A stretch of 64,000 nucleotides of DNA from Nostoc cf. commune SO-36 (GTDB taxonomy: Bacteria > Cyanobacteriota > Cyanobacteriia > Cyanobacteriales > Nostocaceae). Under the pieces are notes generated by a model. The model searched no databases, was not told the DNA's origin, and saw only the letters and a list, made by a program, of their open reading frames with translations. Shown in pieces: positions 25,638 through 33,467 of the stretch. The position numbers were made by a program, and so were the translations under genes. The stretch spans positions 124,001 to 188,000 of the forward strand of contig NZ_AP025734.1 of assembly GCF_023734775.1 (NCBI RefSeq), read 5' to 3'. Numbering within the stretch: the stretch's first letter is position 1; every line of letters starts with the position of its first letter.

Positions 25638-25718
25638 GCACCCCCCAGGTGCGGCAACAAACTTGCCCTCCTTTCACGGTTCCCCTACCTCAGTAGGTCA
25701 ACCACCGTGACAGAGGGG
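25638..25718. other. Candidate oriT: nested inverted repeats upstream of mobC
   Basis: GCACC-CCCCA-GGTGC (25638-25652) is followed by AACAAACTTGCCCTCC and then a cruciform. TCACGGTT pairs with AACC(A)CCGTGA around the hairpin CCTAC-CTCA-GTAGG, and outer CCTC/GGGG bases add to it. It lies 205 bp upstream of mobC and the relaxase, the usual place of an oriT. Confidence 0.5.
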
Positions 25719-25924
25719 AAGATGATACGAAAAATCTCTTTAAGAGTTTAGCTTGGAAAATTTCTGCAAGGTTTGGGCGGATTAGCTTTTTAATTGCGCG
25801 ATCACATTCCATTATCTCGCGTCGCATCTTGCTATTGAACCAGAATCGTAAGTAACCGCTTGGTCAATGACAAATGATAATGCTGTCGTCAAACTTAAAA
25901 TAGCTAATCACTAATGCATCAATA

Positions 25925-26281
25925 ATGCGACAGAAACGCTCACACAGGATAGACATTAGACTGACTTTGGCAGAATACGAGAAAGCACAGTTAATGGCAG
26001 ATGAAAATAATCTCACTATGAGTGAGTTGTTTCGTGCCAAGACTCTGAAAAATAGATTACCCAGGCGTGTCACCAAAGTAGCAGGCCAAACTTACTGGGA
26101 GTTGGGGAAAATAGGTAACAACCTCAACCAAATAGCTAAAGCAATCAATACTTCAGTACTCATGGGAGAACCTGTGGTCGTAGATAGAGCATTGTTGTCA
26201 CAGGTAAGAGATTTGGTGAAACAGGTTCGCCGAGAGATTGCTGAAATTGATTTAATTACTGATTTACAAGATGAAGCATGA
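25925..26281 (+). CDS. mobC: MobC-like relaxosome accessory protein
   Basis: A 118-aa protein with an N-terminal ribbon-helix-helix-like region (RIDIRLTLAEYEKAQLMADE, NNLTMSELFRAKTL) and the conserved MobC segment ELGKIGNNLNQIAKAINTSV. MobC proteins bind oriT and help the relaxase open the strands. The stop overlaps the relaxase ATG (ATGA, 26278-26281), showing translational coupling. The start ATG at 25925 has no strong Shine-Dalgarno sequence. Confidence 0.88.
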   Translation: MRQKRSHRIDIRLTLAEYEKAQLMADENNLTMSELFRAKTLKNRLPRRVTKVAGQTYWELGKIGNNLNQIAKAINTSVLMGEPVVVDRALLSQVRDLVKQVRREIAEIDLITDLQDEA

Positions 26282-27804
26282 TTGGCAAGCACATCAAAGG
26301 TAAAAGTTTTCGGGGACTGCTAAACTACCTCTTTGGCAAAGATGGAGCAAGACAAATCGGTGGGAATATGGAAGGAACAAACCCACGCGAACTAGCAGCT
26401 GAATTTGGTATATCTCGAAGATTAAACCCGAAGGTGAGCAGGGCTGTTTATCATGCTTCTCTCAGTTTGGCCCATAAAGAGAGTTTAGATGATGAGACTT
26501 GGGATGAAATCGCCCAAAAGTATCTGCAAGCAATGGGTTTTGATATGAACCAATATGTCGTAGTGCGGCATACTGACCGTACTCATGAACACATACATAT
26601 TGCTGCCAGTCGCATTCAATTAGATGGCACTACAGTTTCTGATAGCTGGGACGATCGCAGAAGTGAAGCGGTAATTCGCAAGTTGGAGCAGGAATACAAT
26701 TTGCAATCGGTGCAACCAAGTTGGGAAAAAGATAAGCACAGTCCAACTACTGGCGAACGTAGGCACATTGCCAGAACTGGAGAGGAAAGCGTTAGAGTGA
26801 GACTTCAGCGATCGCTCGACCAAGCAACAAACGACCATCCCACTATGCCAGAGTTAATAGAGCGATGCCTTCGGCCGGCTTCGCCAACGCAACAACAAGG
26901 TATTAATGTCCGCGTTGGTTATACTCGCATGGGCAAAGTCAAAGGCATTAGTTACCAACTTGATGGTGTGGCTTTTAGTGGTACGCATCTCGGTAAAGCA
27001 TATACCTTTCCCGGTTTACAAAAGCATCGAGGTGTAAACTACAGTCCCAAGCGGGATGACAAACGCATCCAAAAACTGATGGAGCAAGCTGTTGAAAATC
27101 CCACACTAACAGTGCCCCCAAAACAAGATGACAAACGCACAAAGAAACTGATAGAGCAAACTGTTGAAAATACTGTGTCCTCTGTTTTTCAGACAAACTC
27201 CTTGTCTATACCAGAACCAACAAACTGGGAGCAAATACGCCTAAACTTAAGCCAGCAGTATAATTTACCTAATTCTCTGCTCACAGAACTGTATGAAAAG
27301 GGTTGGCTCTATGCAAGTCTTGCAGGTCAAGCAATATTTGTAGAACGCACACTCGATGATCTTCCAACTCTTGCCAAGCAGCTAGAACCAACAGGTAACT
27401 TCACCGCTATTCCCCTTAACTCTGAGACGGCGAAAAATGGTAGCTTCTGGATTGCTACAGATCCCACAGTAAAAAGAGCAGTGTTACTAAGTGACCCGAT
27501 TGAAGTTCTCTCTGTCATTGCCTTAGAATCAGCTGTTGACAAAGAAAAGCGCAAACCTACATTGTATTGGAGTGTAGGCGATAGCGAGCAATTACCTCTA
27601 GAATTTTTGCGAGCGATCGATACAGTAGTCATCGCTTTTAAAGATAATGAGAAAATTGAGGACTTGATAGCTGAGATACTGGCTGAACTACCCCAAGCCA
27701 AACAAGTTTCTCCCGGTGAAGCAGGCTGGAATGGGATGTTAACTAACAATCACTTGCAACCCAACCAAAGCCGAATACCAGAGCTTCAAAATTGGGAACT
27801 TTGA
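26278..27804 (+). CDS. Relaxase, MobA/VirD2-type, with C-terminal Toprim-like domain
   Basis: A 508-aa protein starting MIGKHIKGKSFRGLLNYLFG. The three-histidine metal motif is HTDRTHEHIHIAASRI (about residues 98-113), downstream of the N-terminal nicking region. The middle holds a short tandem repeat, PKRDDKRIQKLMEQAVEN then PKQDDKRTKKLIEQTVEN. The C-terminal part (about 370-490) resembles a degenerate Toprim-like fold (AIDTVVIAFKDNEKIEDLIA). Residues about 195-204 (ERCLRPASPTQQQ) are encoded by a dispersed palindromic repeat inserted in frame (26862-26890). It would nick oriT and lead the strand into the recipient. Confidence 0.85.
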   Translation: MIGKHIKGKSFRGLLNYLFGKDGARQIGGNMEGTNPRELAAEFGISRRLNPKVSRAVYHASLSLAHKESLDDETWDEIAQKYLQAMGFDMNQYVVVRHTDRTHEHIHIAASRIQLDGTTVSDSWDDRRSEAVIRKLEQEYNLQSVQPSWEKDKHSPTTGERRHIARTGEESVRVRLQRSLDQATNDHPTMPELIERCLRPASPTQQQGINVRVGYTRMGKVKGISYQLDGVAFSGTHLGKAYTFPGLQKHRGVNYSPKRDDKRIQKLMEQAVENPTLTVPPKQDDKRTKKLIEQTVENTVSSVFQTNSLSIPEPTNWEQIRLNLSQQYNLPNSLLTELYEKGWLYASLAGQAIFVERTLDDLPTLAKQLEPTGNFTAIPLNSETAKNGSFWIATDPTVKRAVLLSDPIEVLSVIALESAVDKEKRKPTLYWSVGDSEQLPLEFLRAIDTVVIAFKDNEKIEDLIAEILAELPQAKQVSPGEAGWNGMLTNNHLQPNQSRIPELQNWEL

Positions 27805-27905
27805 TATCAGTTATCATTTTTTCCTGAGTGAGCCAAGCTAATTAAAGGTTTCAGGCAAAAATTTATGTAAGTAAAATGTGAAGAAGCTGGTTCTAGCGCA
27901 GCTAA

Positions 27906-27937
27906 CGCCACTTAGAGAGGGATAAACTCTCTAGGCG
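27906..27937 (+). promoter_or_regulatory. Hairpin just before primase start
   Basis: CGCC...AGAGAG pairs with CTCTCT.GGCG around a 7-nt loop, ending 8 nt before ATG 27946. The only AGG-type ribosome-binding candidate sits in the 3' arm, so the fold could limit translation. Confidence 0.45.
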
Positions 27938-27945
27938 TAACTGCC

Positions 27946-29301
27946 ATGACCTTCAATCCCAGAGAAACAACTATTAAATTTCTCAGACAAATAGGCTTTA
28001 CCACCGGAACCAAAATTTGGCTCAGAATTTCTTGGGACTTGCCTACAGACCTAATACCCGAAAATTGGAATAACTACTGCCGCAATGGTCAATTTGTCTA
28101 CTCCCACTACATTCTCTGTGGTAAAATCACCCAGCAAGGATTTCAACTCTACTGTTGCACTTATGGAGGTCGAGACAAACAGGGCAACACTTGCTGGCGA
28201 TTGACACCTAAACGATATGCTGATGGTTGGGCATTGGCATTTAAAATGTCATCCCTTGGTGCTACAGTTAGCTTTTACCCCAACCAACCAGACAAGGGAA
28301 TCAGTAATCAGCACGTCAGTCAATGCCAATGTTTATTCTACGAAATTGATGATTTGGCATTGAGTGAGCAGCGACAAGCTCTAGATTGGCTAAAGGACGA
28401 AATCAACTTGGAACCCGCCGCCGTAGTTTATACAGGTGGGAAATCCTTGCACGTTTACTTTAAATGCAGCCATTCCTTGAATCCTGCTGAATGGCTGTAC
28501 CTCAATCGCCAACTGACGATTATCCAAAACGCAGATCCAGCCATTTGTAATTTGGCTCGTTCCATGAGACTGCCGGGTATGGTTCGCAGACGGGTGGTGG
28601 ATGGAATATTGAGTGCAACTATCCCTATTACCCTAGAAAATTGGTCAAACTGTCAGTACAACCTGGAAGAGCTAGAAATCGCATTTGATTCTACAGCCTT
28701 ATTTCCCTATGAACTTTCTGAGCAACGTTGGCACAAGTGGGTGCAGCTTCTCCATCAGGCGAAAAATGGAGAAGTTATCGATCCACAAACAGCGTTACTG
28801 CAACGTTCTATTACTGCACCTCGCCCAACCTTACATTGCCGACGAGGGACAGTAACACAGGCTACAACCAGAGATAATAGCTCATCTCTTAAACAACTAC
28901 GCGCTAGCGGAGTGTCTGTTCCTTTATCTATCTGTTTAACGAAGAGCGATCGCACTTTACTAACTTATGGCGAATCTGAGGGAAACAGAAACAATTCTGG
29001 CTACAAATTAGCTCGTAATCTACTAGGTACATCTAATTTACTTACCAGACACCGAATCGCTTATCATCCCGAACCACGCCAACTATTTGATCGATATTGC
29101 GATCGCTGTATACCTCCACTTGAACCAACTGAGGCGGATACAATTTGGCACAGTGCGAATAAAACAACAGCCTTTGCCAGTCGGGACTTTGGCTCAATTG
29201 TCATGAGCATTCGTGAGTGGAAGTCACACCGCAAATCAAAAAAGCAATGCGTAAGAAAACCAAAAAGATTAGTTAATGCGAGATTGACAAAATCGATGTA
29301 A
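27946..29301 (+). CDS. Plasmid replication primase, AEP superfamily-like
   Basis: A 451-aa protein. The catalytic core shows the acidic motif CLFYEIDDLALSEQ (about 130-143) and the second motif AAVVYTGGKSLHVYFKCSHS (about 161-180). LARSMRLPGMVRR follows at about 204-216. This order matches archaeo-eukaryotic primase (PrimPol-type) proteins of plasmids and phages. A C-terminal helical domain and a basic tail (RKSKKQCVRKPKRLVNARL) may bind DNA. It lies downstream of MobC/relaxase and the iteron region and is the best candidate for the replication protein, although the iteron-binding initiator has not been identified. Confidence 0.75.
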   Translation: MTFNPRETTIKFLRQIGFTTGTKIWLRISWDLPTDLIPENWNNYCRNGQFVYSHYILCGKITQQGFQLYCCTYGGRDKQGNTCWRLTPKRYADGWALAFKMSSLGATVSFYPNQPDKGISNQHVSQCQCLFYEIDDLALSEQRQALDWLKDEINLEPAAVVYTGGKSLHVYFKCSHSLNPAEWLYLNRQLTIIQNADPAICNLARSMRLPGMVRRRVVDGILSATIPITLENWSNCQYNLEELEIAFDSTALFPYELSEQRWHKWVQLLHQAKNGEVIDPQTALLQRSITAPRPTLHCRRGTVTQATTRDNSSSLKQLRASGVSVPLSICLTKSDRTLLTYGESEGNRNNSGYKLARNLLGTSNLLTRHRIAYHPEPRQLFDRYCDRCIPPLEPTEADTIWHSANKTTAFASRDFGSIVMSIREWKSHRKSKKQCVRKPKRLVNARLTKSM

Positions 29302-29327
29302 CACCCTTCCAATCCTTTACCTATAAT

Positions 29328-29392
29328 CTACCGTGTACATCTATGTCTGTACAAGATTAAAACGGTTTCAAAGACTTGTGTGTACACGGTAG
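29328..29392. terminator. Long inverted repeat between convergent genes
   Basis: CTACCGTGTACA (29328-29339) and TGTACACGGTAG (29381-29392) form a perfect 12-bp stem, with an inner ACAAG/CTTGT pair. It lies between the convergent primase and 29454 genes. It may be a bidirectional terminator, but no T-run is present, so another structural role is possible. Confidence 0.45.
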
Positions 29393-29453
29393 CTCCATTC
29401 TGGAGAGACTATATGACTATTAAAAATGAGTATTAAAGGTACTATCTCTAGTT

Positions 29454-30083
29454 CTAATTTCCCATTTTTGGTAAATAAGACTGACGATAATTGTTCTTAG
29501 CCATCAGCCTAGCCTCACGCTTTGTCCACTGTTTCTGCAAAGGAACATCAGCTAATCTTTGCAATAACATGAATACACTATCATCTCCAGTCAACCGAGC
29601 GATGATTTGAGCGATCGCCTTACAACAACTCCAAGGATGACGCACTACCTGAACTTCTGCAAATCTCACCACACCCCAATTGCGCTCTAAGAAAAAACGG
29701 TTACGGATTTTATCGTCATCAACATCAACGCAGTGGTGAGGTTTACCTGTATCTCCAGCATAAGGTTCATCAATCTCAATATCGAGAGCTAACCCAGAAA
29801 ACCGATGATAAAGGATAAAATCAGCCGAGTAACGTCGAGGCGAACCAGGAATTTCAAATTCCACCGCTTGACAGATAAGATTCTCTAGAAACGCACACAG
29901 TAAATGGCGAAAAAATTGCTTTTCACTGACACCTTGCTTGGCCGTACCATTTCCATTTGGTAATTGAACGCATCCTTGAAATGAAGCTTTCAGATGCTCC
30001 CGACTTGTAGAATCTTTAGTGTATAAACGTCTCACTAGTGGTGGATAAAGAATAATTGGATAGTACCCAGTAAACATAACCAC
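29454..30083 (-). CDS. PD-(D/E)XK-like nuclease-fold protein, 209 aa
   Basis: The central part reads RRYSADFILYHRFSGLALDI followed by EIDEPYAGDTG. The D-x(n)-ExD spacing with flanking strands looks like the restriction-endonuclease-like fold (compare the DUF559/Vsr group). Upstream, SEKQFFRHLLCAFLENLICQ is a plausible first helix with a catalytic Glu. The C-terminus is basic. No partner methylase or target is visible, so it could be a repair nuclease or plasmid-borne defence enzyme. The fold assignment is from motif reading only. Confidence 0.55.
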   Translation of the reverse strand: MVMFTGYYPIILYPPLVRRLYTKDSTSREHLKASFQGCVQLPNGNGTAKQGVSEKQFFRHLLCAFLENLICQAVEFEIPGSPRRYSADFILYHRFSGLALDIEIDEPYAGDTGKPHHCVDVDDDKIRNRFFLERNWGVVRFAEVQVVRHPWSCCKAIAQIIARLTGDDSVFMLLQRLADVPLQKQWTKREARLMAKNNYRQSYLPKMGN

Positions 30084-30132
30084 ACGTTTATTAAACTTTT
30101 ACCAATAAAAAAGAACAAAATCAAGACAATAA

Positions 30133-30384
30133 CTAGAAATTATCTAATCTAATATCCTTACAAATATCAGAAACTTGCCATCCAGTTTTACCAACAGAAA
30201 GCACTACAGGATTATCACGCGCTGGAATATAGTTAAGTTCCTTATTTGCTACACCTCTTTCTGGCTTTTCTTCAACCATTGGTTCTTTTATATTAATAGT
30301 ATCAATTTGAAAATTTGGTTCTTTTGTTTCCTCTGTGATTTTTGTTTCTTGGAGTAGCTTTTCCGATTTTTTGATAATTTTCAT
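30133..30384 (-). CDS. Small charged protein, unknown function
   Basis: An 83-aa protein rich in Lys and Glu (MKIIKKSEKLLQETKITEET) with a short C-terminal conserved-looking piece VVLSVGKTGWQVSDICKDIR. No membrane segment or known motif is seen. It lies 49 bp from the nuclease-like gene on the same strand. A real but unassignable gene is the most likely reading. Confidence 0.45.
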   Translation of the reverse strand: MKIIKKSEKLLQETKITEETKEPNFQIDTINIKEPMVEEKPERGVANKELNYIPARDNPVVLSVGKTGWQVSDICKDIRLDNF

Positions 30385-30524
30385 ACTTATTTGCAGTTTT
30401 GACGATTAATCTTGACAAAATAACGACTATATGGCATACAATTAATTTCTAAAGTTCTGGGATAATACCAACACAGATAGATGCGCTATCGCGCCAAAAT
30501 TGATGGCGTTACACAACTAGAACA

Positions 30525-30716
30525 ATGCGACAATTAACAGCAATTTTAATGAAACTAAAACATAAATTTGTTGCTCCTCCCATTTCAAGTCCTCAACCTA
30601 CACAAGAGGTCACTTCCAATTTATCTTTCAATACTAATTTAGATTTAGGCACTATAGCTATCTTAGAACAGATTGAAGCTGAATATGAATACTACCAAAC
30701 TTGTGAGGAGTGGTAG
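30525..30716 (+). CDS. Small protein, unknown function
   Basis: A 63-aa frame (MRQLTAILMKLKHKFVAPPI to AEYEYYQTCEEW) that ends 2 nt before the start of the next gene, with AGGAG embedded in its last codons. The coupling suggests it is translated. It has a basic N-terminus, a proline/serine-rich middle and an acidic end. No family was recognised. Confidence 0.45.
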   Translation: MRQLTAILMKLKHKFVAPPISSPQPTQEVTSNLSFNTNLDLGTIAILEQIEAEYEYYQTCEEW

Positions 30717-30718
30717 TC

Positions 30719-31297
30719 ATGAATTTAGCACTCGCTCAACAATCCTTAGCAGGACTTTCCCAAACTGCTGCTCATCTCTGGGAACAGCTAACCAATTGCC
30801 AGACTCCTGAAGAGGAAGCTGCTATCATCACCGCTATTTGGAAAACTCAGAAAGTTCAGGAAGAAGTTGTTGATATCCAAGCAGAACTGGCATTACAACT
30901 GGATGCTGAAATAGCGGCTATTAAGCAACGACTAGAACATCTAAAATCTGTACATCAATCAGCACTCTTGAGACTAGAACGCTGGCGACAAAAATTAGAT
31001 GAAACTATTTTAGAACAAACCGCTGCCGGAATTCTACCTGAGCAAATGATTGGTAATTCACTTCGCATCACAATTCAAGAAAATCCGCCAAGTTGTGAAG
31101 TGCTGATAGATGCAGAACAATTGTCTCCAAAATACCGCAGAGAAAAGACTGTTTACTCAGCAGACAAGAAAGCTATCATTGCTGCTTGGAAGAAAGGTAT
31201 TCCTGTAGATGGCACTCACATCCAGCGTAAGCGCCGAGTTCTCTATGCTTTGACAGCAACAGCAATTCACGACTTCAAAGACTCGCTTTTAACTTAG
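30719..31297 (+). CDS. Siphovirus Gp157-like protein
   Basis: A 192-aa protein with a long N-terminal coiled coil (about 20-110: EVVDIQAELALQLDAEIAAI, HLKSVHQSALLRLERWRQKL). The conserved C-terminal block is SLRITIQENPPSCEVLID, then LSPKYRREKTVYSADKKAII and a lysine-rich end. This is the pattern of the Gp157 family first named from phages and often found on cyanobacterial plasmids. ATG 30719 is preferred to GTG 30710 because AGGAG lies 8 nt upstream. Function is unknown. Confidence 0.75.
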   Translation: MNLALAQQSLAGLSQTAAHLWEQLTNCQTPEEEAAIITAIWKTQKVQEEVVDIQAELALQLDAEIAAIKQRLEHLKSVHQSALLRLERWRQKLDETILEQTAAGILPEQMIGNSLRITIQENPPSCEVLIDAEQLSPKYRREKTVYSADKKAIIAAWKKGIPVDGTHIQRKRRVLYALTATAIHDFKDSLLT

Positions 31298-31469
31298 CAA
31301 TAGCTTTAACTAACTTATCAGCCAACAGCAGGAATTTTACTGTTTTGTTGGCTGCTGATTATAACTCTTTTTTGACACTTAAGTAGGTTAGCACTATGAA
31401 AGTCAAATATGTTGAAACGTAACTGAATTAAGCTTAGTTTCTAAAATAAATAGTGTTCCATCTGTTTCT

Positions 31470-32033
31470 CTAACTGCTCATTTTTAGCCAACAAAACACC
31501 TGAGCAACAGTTAACTCCAAGTTTATCCCGGCTAACACTGGCAGACGCTCATCACCCTGTAAAAGTTCTGGTTGTTGATTTGGACGAAAGACCAAAATAG
31601 AACGATCTTCTGGATCTATCAACCAACCTAATTGGCAACCATGATCTAAGCAATAAAGAATATTGCCTGTGACTCGATTTGAACTTTGTTCTGGGGAAAG
31701 AATTTCAATTGTCCAGTCTGGAGAAAGCAGAAAATCGTTGGGTGCTTCCCCATCAGCAGCAAAGGAAATACGCGACCAGTTGAAAACCGCTACATCAGGT
31801 ACTACAGAACGGATACCAAAACTACAGCGCAGTTCTGGAAAGGCCTAAGCAACATGAAGGCTTTCGGCAACATCATTGATACTGTTGCACAGCCTTAACT
31901 GTAATCGGCTATGCTTCCCTTTTGGCCTTGGCTTGGTGATAATCTCACCATTAATATAAATGCTTGTAGGCTTTGTTTCTGGTAGCTTGAGAAACTCCTC
32001 CAGGGTCAGGGATTGGGTAATTACCGTAGACAT
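31470..32033 (-). pseudogene. Uma2-family PD-(D/E)XK protein with an in-frame stop
   Basis: The frame starts MSTVITQSLTLEEFLKLPET and reads through HVA to a TAG at 31845-31847. It then continues in the same frame as AFPELRCSFGIRSVVPDVAV, DWTIEILSPEQSSNRVTGNI and LGWLIDPEDRSILVFRP. These are the PD and ExLSP core motifs of Uma2 (DUF820) proteins, which are hugely expanded in cyanobacteria. A single nonsense change separates it from an intact 187-aa gene. It lies on the opposite strand from its neighbours. Confidence 0.82.
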
Positions 32034-32158
32034 GGCTCAGTCGAGAAAAGCAAACGGGATATGTTTTTAGTCTAGCAGTACCCTACTCTCAAAAACAGTT
32101 TTTGCTTCTGGCTACCGCCATAAATGTTTGCACACCAGTTAACAAGGCCAAAAAAGCT

Positions 32159-32803
32159 ATGACCACAAAATGGCTAACACCAGAACAAGCCATTGTCAAA
32201 GCCAACCTCACTGTTACATCTGAAACTTTAAAATCTTACATTTCAGAACAACAGGGAAAAACCACTGCTGAAGAACAATTCCAAGCTTTAGGATTGCTAT
32301 TTGACAGGGAACGCTTGCGTGCAGGTAAACCTAACTTTTTGCAATTTTTAGAACCCGTAAGTGATGAAAATAACTACGCCGAAGATGAAATCGACTCTCA
32401 TCAGTTAGACGACGATTACATAGAAACATCTGCTACCAACAAGATAAATCAACTAGAACCATTTATTTTCGAGCAATGCAAAGTTCAAATTGTCATCACT
32501 TTACTACCTATAGAACAAACAGGAGATAGACCTGTAATGATTGCTGCCAGCAGTCACGGTGATTTCCCTGTAGTTACCATGCTCAAACAAGAAGAACTCG
32601 GTGATTTACCATCTGCAATTGTTCAACTACTGGACGAACTGAAAGCTGATTTTCCTAATCGCCAAATTCGCCGGAATGTAACCCAGACTCAAGCTGTTAA
32701 AACCAATAAACCGTCCACTGCCCAGACTCCAATTCGCACTCAAGCTGCTAGCTCAGATACTACTAAACCAGCAAGTAATACTACGCAAATCTCACTGTTT
32801 TAA
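32159..32803 (+). CDS. PRTRC protein E-like
   Basis: A 214-aa protein (MTTKWLTPEQAIVKANLTVT) with a conserved middle KVQIVITLLPIEQTGDRPVM, then FPVVTMLKQEELGDLPSAIV and LLDELKADFPNRQ, and a Thr/Gln-rich disordered tail. The middle resembles protein E of the PRTRC cassette (two strands of the VTVLP type and a final LDELxAxFP helix), and the position at the head of the cassette fits. ATG 32159 is chosen over a TTG at 32102 because it starts the conserved-looking part. The function of E proteins is unknown. Confidence 0.6.
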   Translation: MTTKWLTPEQAIVKANLTVTSETLKSYISEQQGKTTAEEQFQALGLLFDRERLRAGKPNFLQFLEPVSDENNYAEDEIDSHQLDDDYIETSATNKINQLEPFIFEQCKVQIVITLLPIEQTGDRPVMIAASSHGDFPVVTMLKQEELGDLPSAIVQLLDELKADFPNRQIRRNVTQTQAVKTNKPSTAQTPIRTQAASSDTTKPASNTTQISLF

Positions 32804-32808
32804 ATGCC

Positions 32809-33246
32809 ATGACTACTACAAATACCAACAAATTACTTGTTATCTACGAAGGTCAACAACACTGGATTCCAGAAGCGATCGCCATTAATGACCAATTACT
32901 ACGGGATGCCTTCACTCCTCTTTGCGCTGAACTGGCAAACGCAGACATTGAGCGGAAACCAGGAGAACCCATTCACATCATCAAGAAACCCGGTAAAAAA
33001 GGTACTTCTTCTCTAGATTGCTTGATAGTAGCCCCTGAAGAAATCAACCCCGCAGTCCAAATGTGCTACCAAATGCGTCAACGTCAGATCATTACTGGAA
33101 TTGACTGGCAAAATGCAGCACAGCTATCAGTTCAAATTGAAGAAGCGATCGCATCTGGGACAGAATTTTCAAAAGAACTCAACCAAACCCTAAAATCTCT
33201 AAGAGCCTGCACTCTCACATCTAGCGTTATCCCTGAAGGTTTTTGA
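32809..33246 (+). CDS. PRTRC protein C-like, ubiquitin-like (Mub-type) candidate
   Basis: A 145-aa protein starting 5 bp after the E-like gene. Residues about 8-65 (KLLVIYEGQQHWIPEAIAIN, LLRDAFTPLCAELANADIER, HIIKKPGKKGTS) match the PRTRC C pattern: a strand, 'G-x-x-LPDP'-like turn, helix VR-x-x-Y-x-x-x-YPEL, and a strand ending GxKG. PRTRC C has been linked to ubiquitin-like folds in comparative studies (recollection). An extra C-terminal helix region (about 85-145) is present. It is the likely substrate or partner of the ThiF-like protein downstream. Confidence 0.55.
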   Translation: MTTTNTNKLLVIYEGQQHWIPEAIAINDQLLRDAFTPLCAELANADIERKPGEPIHIIKKPGKKGTSSLDCLIVAPEEINPAVQMCYQMRQRQIITGIDWQNAAQLSVQIEEAIASGTEFSKELNQTLKSLRACTLTSSVIPEGF

Positions 33247-33333
33247 GTGCTTACAAAAGGGTTTGGAAATTGACTTGAGAGATAAATTATTGTCCACATT
33301 ACAGCATACAGCAGTTTGCATTTCCACTGAAGT

Positions 33334-33442
33334 ATACCCCACACTTTGCTTCCGTCTCCTCTTTAATTCCAACAATCCAGGAAATACGATTACGCACCCA
33401 GCATACCCCACACTTTGCTTCCGTCTCCTCTTTAATTCCAAC
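33334..33442. repeat. Two 40-bp direct repeats with a 29-bp spacer (CRISPR-like)
   Basis: ATACCCCACACTTTGCTTCC plus GTCTCCTCTTTAATTCCAAC occurs at 33334-33373 and again, identically, at 33403-33442. The spacer is 29 bp of unrelated sequence. Dimensions resemble a CRISPR unit, but there are only two repeats and no cas gene. It lies in the spacer between the C-like and F-like genes. Confidence 0.6.
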
Positions 33443-33467
33443 CCCATAAGAACGAGTTGCACTAAGT

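Noticed and set aside
31663..31898. Plus-strand frames opposite the Uma2 pseudogene
   Set aside because: They are shadows; the minus strand carries the recognisable Uma2 motifs on both sides of the stop.
33334..33442. Calling the 40-bp repeat pair a CRISPR array
   Set aside because: Only two repeats and one spacer, no cas genes nearby and no leader pattern; listed as a repeat instead.
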